A stretch of 17,292 bases of DNA from Desulfobacteraceae bacterium (GTDB lineage Bacteria > Desulfobacterota > Desulfobacteria > Desulfobacterales > SURF-15). The notes under the pieces are model-generated. The model worked only from the letters and a program-made list of their open reading frames with translations, made no database searches and was not told where the DNA came from. This document shows positions 1 through 7,524 of this stretch, piece after piece. How positions within the stretch are numbered: the stretch's first letter is position 1; every line of letters begins with the position of its first letter. A program made the position numbers and the translations under genes. Location of the stretch: assembly GCA_003599475.1 (NCBI GenBank), contig QZKK01000080.1, positions 1 through 17,292 on the forward strand, given 5' to 3'.

Positions 1-1
1 A

Positions 2-20
2 TAACCCTACAACGTAACTT
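2..20 (+). repeat. Left terminal inverted repeat of the IS
   Basis: Bases 2-15 are the exact reverse complement of 1532-1545, and partial matching continues to about base 20. This is the outer transposase-binding end. Confidence 0.88.
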
Positions 21-33
21 GTTTAAATTTTAA

Positions 34-62
34 TTGACAAAACGTACATGATTTGCCATACT
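34..62 (+). promoter_or_regulatory. Sigma-70-type promoter of the transposase
   Basis: A perfect -35 box TTGACA (34-39) is followed after 17 bases by CATACT (57-62, 4 of 6 matches to TATAAT). Transcription would start near base 69, just ahead of the ribosome binding site at 83-88. Confidence 0.5.
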
Positions 63-94
63 ACGCAACAACCCCTCAAAATAGGAGGCAAATC

Positions 95-1384
95 ATGCTA
101 CCTGTTACAAGATGCGACGAGCACCTTTTTTCGGTTCCAAAGTTTGACCTCGGCAAGGGCGATGTTAAAGCTTTTATGAATGAACTCAAAGGATTCCATG
201 AACAGTTTGCAGACTGCTTTCACCGCAGTGAATCTAGAGAACACTTTTTCAACTACATGGCCGGACAATTTAGCGCACTAGAACGAAAATCCATTGAGCC
301 CATCGCTTTAGCTATTGAGGACGGCAATGTTAGGGCCATGCAGAGATTTGTCAGCGCGGCAGAATGGGATGATCCCAAAATTATAAACAAATATCGTAGT
401 CTCGTTTTCAATGACCTTGGAAGCCCTGATGCTGCGATTATTTTCGATGAATCGGGCTTCCTCAAAAAGGGACAAGACTCCATTGGAGTGGCGCGACAAT
501 ATTGTGGCACCGTCGGAAAAGTGGACAATTGCCAGGTCGGTGTTTTTGCAGCCTACGTATCCGAAAGCGGCTATGCTCTTGTCGACAAACGGTTATTTAT
601 TCCCGAGCAATGGTTCACTGAGGAATACAGGCACCGCCGGAAAAAGTGCAATCTGCCCAACAATATCGTCTTCCGGACCAAGTCCCAACTGGCATCTGAG
701 ATGCTTCACGCGATCCATAAGGAAAAAATACTGCCTTTCAAATATGTTTTAGGCGACAGCATTTACGGGGAGAGCCCCGAATTTATACAATCCGTGGAAG
801 CCCTGACGGGTGCCATTTACTTTGTGTCGGTTTCAAAAGGAACTCAATGCTGGCTCAAGCGCCCTATGACCATTACCAAACAATACCACTGGGGCGGGAA
901 GCTCCGGACCAAAACCGTTCTGGTCGATACCGACAGCAAGCCTATGAGAGTTGATGAATTGGCTAAAAACATCAATGATTACTTTTGGTATCGACGTCAG
1001 GTATCCGAAGGCACCAAGGGGCCAATTGTGTATGAATTCACTCGTCGCCAAGTAATCTTGTCAAATGGTGGGCTCCCTGAAAAAGCCGTATGGCTGCTTA
1101 TCCGTCGAACGATTGGAGACAATCCCGAGTATTCCTTTTTTATCTGTAACGCATCCAGTAGTGTGCGATTAAAAACCCTCGTTTGGTTAAGCGGCCTGCG
1201 ATGGGCGATTGAACAATGCTTTGAAGAGACCAAAACCGAGTTGGGCATGGATCACTATGAGGTGCGCAAATTCATGGGCTGGCACCACCATATCATAACG
1301 TGCATGTTGGCCCATTTCTTCCTCTGGCACCTGAAAATCAGGTTGGGGAAAAAAAGCACCGTCTATTACGCTGTCGCAGCTTAG
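95..1384 (+). CDS. IS701-family DDE transposase, C-terminus altered by an apparent frameshift
   Basis: This is the DDE transposase that cuts and rejoins the IS ends. The ATG at 95 is chosen because AGGAGG (83-88) lies six bases upstream; an in-frame TTG at 53 has no such site. The 429-residue product has the IS701 layout: first Asp at D118 in IIFDESG, followed by the conserved stretch KKGQDSIGVARQYCG; second Asp at D221 in LGDSIYG; and the helix carrying the Glu near E373 in LRWAIEQCFEETKTELG. After residues LGKK (417-420) the frame gives only STVYYAVAA and stops. The next 58 codons in another frame encode what resembles the normal end of the family, so one extra A in the A7 run at 1349-1355 probably truncates the protein. 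Without that A the product would be 478 residues. The catalytic residues lie before the break. Family call is firm; activity is uncertain. Confidence 0.88.
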   Translation: MLPVTRCDEHLFSVPKFDLGKGDVKAFMNELKGFHEQFADCFHRSESREHFFNYMAGQFSALERKSIEPIALAIEDGNVRAMQRFVSAAEWDDPKIINKYRSLVFNDLGSPDAAIIFDESGFLKKGQDSIGVARQYCGTVGKVDNCQVGVFAAYVSESGYALVDKRLFIPEQWFTEEYRHRRKKCNLPNNIVFRTKSQLASEMLHAIHKEKILPFKYVLGDSIYGESPEFIQSVEALTGAIYFVSVSKGTQCWLKRPMTITKQYHWGGKLRTKTVLVDTDSKPMRVDELAKNINDYFWYRRQVSEGTKGPIVYEFTRRQVILSNGGLPEKAVWLLIRRTIGDNPEYSFFICNASSSVRLKTLVWLSGLRWAIEQCFEETKTELGMDHYEVRKFMGWHHHIITCMLAHFFLWHLKIRLGKKSTVYYAVAA

Positions 1385-1532
1385 GATCTTGCTCAAGCTA
1401 CTGTTGCCAATGAAAAAACATACTCTGGAGACCACCATTGAACTGGTCATCTGGATTCAAAACAAAAACCATCGGGCGGCCTTGTCACATCGACGTAAAC
1501 GTGAACGTGAACTCTTAAATGCCAGTAAATAA
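1356..1532 (+). pseudogene. Out-of-frame C-terminal segment of the IS701 transposase
   Basis: Starting with GCA at 1356, an uninterrupted stretch of 58 codons begins APSITLSQLRILL, continues with IWIQNKNHRAALSHRRKRE, and ends with TAA at 1530-1532. The motif of a Gln-Lys-Asn-His followed by a basic LSHRRKRE tail resembles the C-termini I know from IS701-type transposases. It joins in frame if one base is removed from the seven-A run at 1349-1355. It could be a real mutation, a sequencing error in a homopolymer, or a region expressed through slippage on the A run. Confidence 0.7.
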
Positions 1533-1545
1533 CGTTGTAGGGTTA
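1527..1545 (-). repeat. Right terminal inverted repeat of the IS
   Basis: The 14 bases 1532-1545 are identical to the left end read on the other strand. On the minus strand this repeat supplies the TAA (1545-1543) that ends the interrupted PKS frame. On the plus strand the restored transposase frame would stop at 1530-1532, at the inner edge of the perfect match. Confidence 0.88.
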
Positions 1546-4149
1546 ATGACCGGCTTTTTTTCGCTTCCATTCCCCGCCGGAAAAGACGATCCGGCAGCTT
1601 TCCCCGCGTGCGCTCAGCTTGTGGTACAACCGTTCTCCAAGGTCCTGCCTGGCGGAAAATATCACCCAGCGAAGCCTTTCTCCGGATGCCTCCAAAGACT
1701 CCTCCGGGGGAAACTCGGTTTCCTCCCAGACGGGCTGATAGAGATCATCCTGAAAAGGAAGATGCCTCTGCGGGATGTGCTGGAAGCGAATTCCCCGGAT
1801 CTCGGCAACCGGCGCGAAACGGTCGTTGAAGATGAAGCTGTCTAGGATCCGGTCCTGATGCCGCTGCCGTCCTTTTTCTTCCGACGAAACGGTATAGGCC
1901 CAAATCGAGTCTCCGGGCGGTTCAAAGAGGGTCAGCTTCCTGAAACCGGCGGGCAGGTAGAATCCGTCGGTCCCGCTTTCCTCGACTGCCGCCTGCAGGA
2001 CGCCGTCCAGAAGAGCGGGGTGCCATTGGGTCCGGGTTTTCTCCCTGGCCGCTTCCGGCGGAAGAACGATTCGGGCCAGGGTGCCCCCCTCTCCGAACCA
2101 AACCTGCCTGACCCCCTGATAGGCAGGCCCGTATTGATACCCTTTTTCCGCCATCATGGCATAAAAGTCCGGTCCCGCCATCATGGACCGGCTCAGGTTC
2201 TGAAACCGCTCGATCGAAACATTTGAAAATGCGGCGGAAGGAGAAGCAGACGATCGGAGGCGGATTTTTCCGGCGGCATGAGAAATCCAGCGGCAAGGGG
2301 CCTCTTTTGTTTCCGATTCTTCCAGAGAGAAGAAGCGGAGATGGAAAAGGTCCGGCGCTTCGAAGGTAAGGACCGCCTGGATGGTCCTTTTTTCCGGTAA
2401 TTCCGGCAGATGCAGCGCCTCCGTAAACTCCAGATCCTCCATCTGGAGCATGGCTTTTTTATCAAGACCCCGGCCGGCGCTCAGGGCAAGGTCCGCGTAA
2501 GCGGCTCCCGGAAAGATCGCTATGCCCCGGATCCGATGGTCCTGCAGGGCGTAGAGGTCGTTGAGACCCGCCGGAAACTGGTGAACATGGCGCACCTGAC
2601 CGGACTCGCCGGCGGTCAGAGTATAGCGCTTCAGCCAGGGGTGATCCGTAGATGCGGTCCGCAAGGCCGGCGATGCATCCGGACAGAAGATTATTCCCCG
2701 CCGCTCGATGGCGAACAAGCGGCGGTTGAAGGGAGAGACAACAGCCGGGGATGCCTCTTTTTCTGCGGCAGACCGCGGCGCTTCCTCCAGAATCAGATGG
2801 GCATTGGTTCCCCCGAATCCGAAGGAGCTGACGCCGGCAAACCGCGGGGGTTCCGGGACATCCCAATCCGCAGCCCGGCCGGCGATCTGTAAACGGGTAT
2901 TTTCCAGGGAAACGTGGGGGGCAAGCTTTTCGAAGTGCAAATTTCCCGGAATCCATTTTTTCTGAAGGCACAGAATCGCTTTGATCACGCCGGCGACTCC
3001 CGCAGCCGCTTCCAGGTGTCCGATCTGTGTCTTGACGGCGCCCAAGACGCAGGGCGCCTGCGACTCGTTGTGCAAATCCCCGTACGTCTTTGCAAGAGCC
3101 TCCAATTCGACCGCATCGCCCAGCAGGGTGCCGGTTCCGTGCGTCTCCACGAAGGTGACTTTCCCGGCATCCAGCATGGCGTTTCGCAGCGCCTCGCGGA
3201 TGACTTTGATCTGGGAGAACCGGTTGGGCGCAGAAATCCCGAGGGTCTTTCCGTCCTGATTGACGGCGGAGCCCCGAATGACGGCCAGGATCGGATTCCC
3301 GTCCTTCAGGGCTTCGGAAAGACGCTTCAGCACCAGAACCCCTCCCCCTTCGCCCCGGACATATCCGTTGGCCCGGTGATCGAAGGTCTTGCAGCGGCCG
3401 TCGGGCGACAACAGACGGGCCTTTGCCTCACTCAAATGCTCGATCGGGTCGAAGATGACCGTTACACCTCCTGTGAGAGCCAGACTGCACTCATGGCTTC
3501 GAAGGCTTTGACACGCCAGATGGATGGCCACAAGGGAAGACGAGCATGCCGTATCGACGGTCATGCTGGGTCCTTGAAAATTAAAGACAAAAGAGATCCG
3601 GTTGGCGACGATGCAGCTTGCGATTCCCGTTCCTGCGTAAGCGTCGATTTCAGCCGGATGGGTTTTAAAAAGGATGTCGTACTCTTCCGCCGAGCACCCC
3701 AGAAATACGGCAGTCTGTGAACCGGAAAGCCCTTTTTGATCGCACCTTCCCCTTTCCAAGGCTTCCCAGGTACATTCCAGCATCATTTTCTGGCGGGGAT
3801 CCATCTTCCGGGCTTCCCGAGGCGTGATATTGAAAAAACCCGGATCGAACAGCTCGGGATCGGCGATCATCCCTCCATGGCGGATATTGGTTTTTGCGGG
3901 CGTCTCGGGATCGGAAGCATAATATTGGCTCCAGTCCCAACGATCCGAGCCGATTTCCGATATAGCGTCCACGCCGTCCGACATGACCTTCCAGAACGCT
4001 TCCGGAGTGTCCGCGCCTCCCGGAAACCGGCAGCTCATGCCGACGACGGCAATCGGTTCATGGGGGAAGAGATCTCCTTTTTTCTGTAATTTTTCGGCAA
4101 GAAGAGCGAGCTTTGCAGCGGAAAGCCCTTTCAGGCGTTCATTTTCCAT
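1543..4149 (-). CDS. Type I polyketide synthase, KS-DH module without AT, truncated by the IS
   Basis: Multidomain enzyme that condenses and processes acyl chains. With the start at 4149 the protein has 868 residues. An N-terminal linker helix (1-30) leads into a ketosynthase (about 31-460) with the complete Cys-His-His set: C202 in VDTACSSS, H337 in VETHGTGT, H378 in KTQIGHLEAAAG. Only about 50 residues follow before a dehydratase (about 503-795) with H538 in the HxxxGxxxxP motif and D715 in LLDGVLQ (DxxxQ). There is no acyltransferase between them, as in trans-AT modules. From about 803 (LYQPVWEE, then RWVIFSARQ) the sequence resembles the start of a ketoreductase structural half. It is then cut: the last residues and TAA come from the IS boundary, and KR and carrier domains presumably lie beyond the window. 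An in-frame ATG at 4221 would overlap the exporter gene; 4149 fits the usual KS linker better. It lies 49 bases downstream of the exporter on the same strand. Confidence 0.85.
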   Translation of the reverse strand: MENERLKGLSAAKLALLAEKLQKKGDLFPHEPIAVVGMSCRFPGGADTPEAFWKVMSDGVDAISEIGSDRWDWSQYYASDPETPAKTNIRHGGMIADPELFDPGFFNITPREARKMDPRQKMMLECTWEALERGRCDQKGLSGSQTAVFLGCSAEEYDILFKTHPAEIDAYAGTGIASCIVANRISFVFNFQGPSMTVDTACSSSLVAIHLACQSLRSHECSLALTGGVTVIFDPIEHLSEAKARLLSPDGRCKTFDHRANGYVRGEGGGVLVLKRLSEALKDGNPILAVIRGSAVNQDGKTLGISAPNRFSQIKVIREALRNAMLDAGKVTFVETHGTGTLLGDAVELEALAKTYGDLHNESQAPCVLGAVKTQIGHLEAAAGVAGVIKAILCLQKKWIPGNLHFEKLAPHVSLENTRLQIAGRAADWDVPEPPRFAGVSSFGFGGTNAHLILEEAPRSAAEKEASPAVVSPFNRRLFAIERRGIIFCPDASPALRTASTDHPWLKRYTLTAGESGQVRHVHQFPAGLNDLYALQDHRIRGIAIFPGAAYADLALSAGRGLDKKAMLQMEDLEFTEALHLPELPEKRTIQAVLTFEAPDLFHLRFFSLEESETKEAPCRWISHAAGKIRLRSSASPSAAFSNVSIERFQNLSRSMMAGPDFYAMMAEKGYQYGPAYQGVRQVWFGEGGTLARIVLPPEAAREKTRTQWHPALLDGVLQAAVEESGTDGFYLPAGFRKLTLFEPPGDSIWAYTVSSEEKGRQRHQDRILDSFIFNDRFAPVAEIRGIRFQHIPQRHLPFQDDLYQPVWEETEFPPEESLEASGERLRWVIFSARQDLGERLYHKLSARGESCRIVFSGGEWKRKKAGH

Positions 4150-4198
4150 CGATCCCGTGCACCTTTTCCACGCGCTTTTTCCCTCTATCGAGGGATTC

Positions 4199-5953
4199 TT
4201 ACAACCTGACAATGCGATCAAAGCGTCCGGCGACCTGCTCGGAATGCGTGATGCAGATGATCGTCTGACTTTTAAAAAGCATAAAAATCAAATCGAGCAT
4301 CTTCTGCTCCAGCTCGGCATCCAGGGCGGAAGTGAATTCATCCAGGATGAGAATCTCCGGACCGCGGATCAGAGCCCTCGCCAGAGCCAGTCTCTGCCTC
4401 TGCCCGCCCGAGAAATTGATGCCGTCTCTTCCGATGACGGTTTCATGCCGGTCCGGCAGGGACTCGACGGTTGGCTTCAGGCCGACTTGCTCGATGGCTT
4501 TCTCGATCATCGGATCCGGTACATCGACCCAGCCGAGACTGACATTTTCTTTAACGGAAAGCTTGAACAGGTAGGTATCCTGCCAGACATAGGAAAAAAG
4601 GCTCAGATACGAAGCCAGGGGATAATTTTGAATATTGACGGTTCCCAAGATAATTTCTCCGGCGTCCGGAGACAGAAATCGCAGCAGAAGATTGGCGATG
4701 GTGGACTTGCCGGAGCCGCTTTGACCCATGATGCAGATTTTTTCCCTGGGATCGATCCGCAGATTGAAATCCTTCAATACCTTCCGGTCTTTCAGGTAAC
4801 CGAAGGCAACCTGCCTGAATTCGATCGCCGTCGAGTCCGGGATATCCTGCCAGTCGATTGCACGCGGTTTTTCTTCGACGGGATAATCAAGGATTTCGAG
4901 CAGTCTTTTTACGGGGACATTGGCCTTGATCGATTCGGCAAGTCCCAGGGATACCTTATTCACCCCGTCGGCCAGCATCAGCAGATACGTTTGAAATGCG
5001 ACGAGCAGTCCGACGGTGATGCCGCTTCCCCCCCGGCATATGACGTATCCGCCGACGAGAATCGGCAGGAAGGTGATCAGAATACAGACCAGTTCCAGAA
5101 GATATTCCGTAGCCCCCATGGTCCGGGTGAATTTGACGTTCGCTTCCGCATAATCCCGGAAAGAAGGTTCGACTTGAGCCAGTATTTTCTCGTTTTGCTG
5201 GAAGAACCGGATCTCCTTGTGTCCCTGCAGCATGTCCAAAAGCTTCTCGTTCTGGTCGCTCAACCGTTTTCTAGCCAAAGCGGAGGTTTTCGTAATCGGC
5301 CCGTCCAAGGCGACCATGACGATTCCCATAAGCGGAATCCCCAGCAGGGCGATCAGCGAAAGCTGCCAGTTGACGATGAGAATATAAATGAAAAAGACGA
5401 GGATAAAGACGCATTCGACCAGCGATTTGAGCAGGTATTTGTAAAAAAAATCGGAGACAAGCTCGATATCGGCCACCATCCGGGTCAGAAGGTCGCTCGA
5501 TTGATAACGGGAGAAAAAAGAAAGGTGCTTTTTTAAAATCGCGTCGCTCAGCCTCAACTTGAAGCTGCGGAAGATGTTCTCCGACGCCCTTGTCATGAAA
5601 TATACCTGACAGCACCAGGAGGCATAACACAAGGCGAGCGCACCCAGCAGTCCCATCGTATAGGATGCCAGCAGGGACAGACTCTTCTGCGGGATGGCTC
5701 GATCGACGATCAACTGAAGCGCATAGGGAACCAAGACGGCAAATCCGGCCGCCGCCAGGGCGAAAGCAAATCCCGATATCAGTTTTCCCTTTTCTGTCAG
5801 GATATCTTTTCCAAGCAACCGCAGGAAGAACCGGAGAGAGTCGAACAGGCTTTCTTTTTCAGGCATATCGGTCATGCGGGATAATTCCATTTCTCCTGAA
5901 GGGAGGTTAGAAGAAATTTTCTGCATGAGGCCGGTCGAGGTCAAGATGGACAT
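4199..5953 (-). CDS. ABC exporter half-transporter (fused membrane and ATPase domains)
   Basis: An inner-membrane exporter that would work as a homodimer or heterodimer. The 584 residues hold a six-helix type IV membrane domain (about 55-345, with clear hydrophobic stretches at 58-85, 95-120, 175-215 and 283-330) and an ATPase domain (about 375-584). The ATPase has Walker A GQSGSGKS (410-417), Q-loop Q458, signature FSGGQRQR (514-521), Walker B ILILDE (534-539) and H-loop H570. The protein ends abruptly at RFDRIVRL, shorter than usual after the H-loop, but all catalytic motifs are present. The start is uncertain: ATG 5953 is the longest choice, and ATG 5890 has an AGGAG only two bases upstream. 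It is the first of two genes with the PKS, so export of the PKS product, or self-protection, is the natural inference. A lipid or peptide exporter is not excluded. Confidence 0.88.
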   Translation of the reverse strand: MSILTSTGLMQKISSNLPSGEMELSRMTDMPEKESLFDSLRFFLRLLGKDILTEKGKLISGFAFALAAAGFAVLVPYALQLIVDRAIPQKSLSLLASYTMGLLGALALCYASWCCQVYFMTRASENIFRSFKLRLSDAILKKHLSFFSRYQSSDLLTRMVADIELVSDFFYKYLLKSLVECVFILVFFIYILIVNWQLSLIALLGIPLMGIVMVALDGPITKTSALARKRLSDQNEKLLDMLQGHKEIRFFQQNEKILAQVEPSFRDYAEANVKFTRTMGATEYLLELVCILITFLPILVGGYVICRGGSGITVGLLVAFQTYLLMLADGVNKVSLGLAESIKANVPVKRLLEILDYPVEEKPRAIDWQDIPDSTAIEFRQVAFGYLKDRKVLKDFNLRIDPREKICIMGQSGSGKSTIANLLLRFLSPDAGEIILGTVNIQNYPLASYLSLFSYVWQDTYLFKLSVKENVSLGWVDVPDPMIEKAIEQVGLKPTVESLPDRHETVIGRDGINFSGGQRQRLALARALIRGPEILILDEFTSALDAELEQKMLDLIFMLFKSQTIICITHSEQVAGRFDRIVRL

Positions 5954-6026
5954 TCTCTTTCACGCGCTGCCGAATCCCGATCCATGAGGGTCGAAAAAAC
6001 CGAACAACGCCTCATTTTTGTGGATG

Positions 6027-6055
6027 CAGATACTGTGCTGCCGTCTTGTTGTCAA
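6027..6055 (-). promoter_or_regulatory. Possible sigma-70 promoter for the exporter-PKS genes
   Basis: In the 119-base gap between the response regulator and the exporter, the minus strand reads TTGACA (6055-6050), 17 bases, then TATCTG (6032-6027). The -35 box is perfect and the -10 box is weak (3 of 6). A start near 6020 would leave about 65 bases of leader. No convincing GG-N10-GC sigma-54 element is visible in this gap. Confidence 0.35.
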
Positions 6056-6072
6056 GAAAAATTGACGGGTCC

Positions 6073-7524
6073 TTATCCGGAGAAATTGTTCGAATTCCCG
6101 TCCGTCTTTTCCGGTGCGATCTCTTTCAGATGCCGGTTCAAAGTCTGGCGGGTGATTCCGAGAAGATCGGCAGCGATGGACTGGTTGTTTTCGGTCCGTT
6201 TCATGGCTTCCGTAATCAGAAGCCGGGAGGCTTCCCGCAGGGTCGGCAGCGATTCGGATCCCATAAAATCGGCATCATGCCTGCCGGAAACAGGGGCTGC
6301 TTTCTCGTATAATGGGCGCTCCTGTCGGAGGCGGGATTTGAATCGATCGAGAGAAAGAATTTTTGAGCTGTGGCAGCCCACCGCGTCGTATATCATGGTC
6401 CGGAGCTCCCGCATGTTTCCGGGAAAATGATGATTCGAGAGCAGGGTCAGCAGCTCCTTGGGGTAGGATGGTTTCTTTTTACCCAGAGATTTTGATGCCT
6501 CGGCGATGAAATGGTCCACAAGTAAAGGCAGATCGTCCATCCGTTTCCGCAAAGGGGGAATCTCGATGTGGTGCCCCTTTAAGCGGTAATAAAGGTCTTT
6601 TCGGAAGGCACCCGATTTTACCTGCTGCTGCAGCGCCAAATTGGTGGCGGCGATGATGCGGACATCGGATCGCTTCTGGTTATCGGAACCGATCGGGAAG
6701 TATTCCTGTTCCTGGATCAGTCTCAGCAGTTTGATCTGGGAATTGAGATTGAGGTCTCCGATCTCGTCCAGGAGAAGGCTGCCGCCGGATGCATTCTCGA
6801 CCAGCCCCTTTCTTTCCCGGTCGGCCCCGGTAAAGGCCCCCTTTGCATGCCCGAACAGGGTGTCTGTGAATGCATTATCGTCGAGTCCGGCCACGTTCAC
6901 GGCTACGAAACCGCCTTTGCGACCGCTTAGATTGTGAATGGCCCGGGCCATCAGCTCCTTGCCGGTCCCGGTTTCTCCGGTAATCAATACCGGAAGAAGG
7001 CTTGAGGCAATCGATTCGACATACTGAAACAGGGAGCCCATGATCTTGCTGCCCGTGACGATTTCGGAAAAAGCTTCGGGATGGGCCAGCCGCCCCGTGA
7101 GGAGCCGCTCTTTGAGGCGGCAATTTTCATCCTCCAGCCGGCGGATTTCGATTGCGCGCCGAACCCCGGAAACAAGCCGGCTTTTCTCCACGGGTTTTAC
7201 CATGTAATCGAATGCCTTGGCTTTCATGCATTCGACGGCGCTGTCCACCGTATCGTTGGCGGTGATGATGATGACGGGGATTTCCGGGAAATCGCACGCG
7301 ATCCGCTCCAGGAGTTCCTCGCCCGAGAGGTGGGGCATATTGAGGTCCAGAAGGACGGCTTCGATCTCATGTCTTGTCAGCAGCGGGATCACCTCGCGGC
7401 TGTCCCGGCAGGAGAGGATGTTTTTGATGCCGCAGGTTCTCAGAGTCACCTCAAAGCTTTTGAGCGCCTGGACTTCATCGTCTACAAGCAATATCTGCCG
7501 GTCATGCGATCGCACATCTTTCAT
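6073..7524 (-). CDS. Sigma-54-dependent NtrC-type response regulator
   Basis: A DNA-binding activator that remodels sigma-54 RNA polymerase when phosphorylated. In order, its 483 residues hold a receiver domain (about 8-125; D15/D16 acidic pocket, phosphoacceptor D60 in LLDLNMP, T88, K110); an AAA+ domain (about 155-385) with Walker A GETGTGKE (183-190), the sigma-54 contact loop GAFTGA (229-234) and Walker B LLLDEIGD; and a Fis-type helix-turn-helix (about 440-472, NNQSIAADLLGITRQTLNRH). All hallmarks are intact, so it should be active. Its ATG overlaps the TAA of the kinase gene by one base (TAATG), implying translational coupling and a cognate pair. It ends 119 bases before the exporter, in the same direction. 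Targets cannot be read from the protein; the kinase promoter itself and the exporter-PKS unit are candidates. Confidence 0.95.
   Translation of the reverse strand: MKDVRSHDRQILLVDDEVQALKSFEVTLRTCGIKNILSCRDSREVIPLLTRHEIEAVLLDLNMPHLSGEELLERIACDFPEIPVIIITANDTVDSAVECMKAKAFDYMVKPVEKSRLVSGVRRAIEIRRLEDENCRLKERLLTGRLAHPEAFSEIVTGSKIMGSLFQYVESIASSLLPVLITGETGTGKELMARAIHNLSGRKGGFVAVNVAGLDDNAFTDTLFGHAKGAFTGADRERKGLVENASGGSLLLDEIGDLNLNSQIKLLRLIQEQEYFPIGSDNQKRSDVRIIAATNLALQQQVKSGAFRKDLYYRLKGHHIEIPPLRKRMDDLPLLVDHFIAEASKSLGKKKPSYPKELLTLLSNHHFPGNMRELRTMIYDAVGCHSSKILSLDRFKSRLRQERPLYEKAAPVSGRHDADFMGSESLPTLREASRLLITEAMKRTENNQSIAADLLGITRQTLNRHLKEIAPEKTDGNSNNFSG

Larger units (their letters stand above)
2..1545 (+). 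mobile_element. IS701-family insertion sequence, complete between both ends
   Basis: The element is bounded by terminal inverted repeats that share 14 identical bases (TAACCCTACAACGT at 2-15 and its complement at 1532-1545), and carries one transposase gene reading inwards from the left end. Its total length of about 1.54 kb fits IS701-type elements. It sits inside a polyketide synthase gene whose reading frame enters the right end and stops there. The base composition is visibly more AT-rich than the flanking PKS. IS701 elements usually duplicate 4 bp of target; only one base is visible to the left, so the duplication cannot be tested here. If it is 4 bp, the right copy is ATGA at 1546-1549, and the single left base A is consistent with that. 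Confidence 0.9.

Noticed and set aside
3983..5536. A 517-codon open frame on the plus strand
   Set aside because: It lies antisense to the PKS start and the ABC exporter, whose motifs are all intact. Its translation has no recognisable domain and a composition typical of mirror frames in GC-rich DNA.
6045..6056. Short symmetry CTTGTTGTCAAG as an operator for the exporter
   Set aside because: Only four bases on each side pair, and it overlaps the proposed -35 box by chance as easily as by design.
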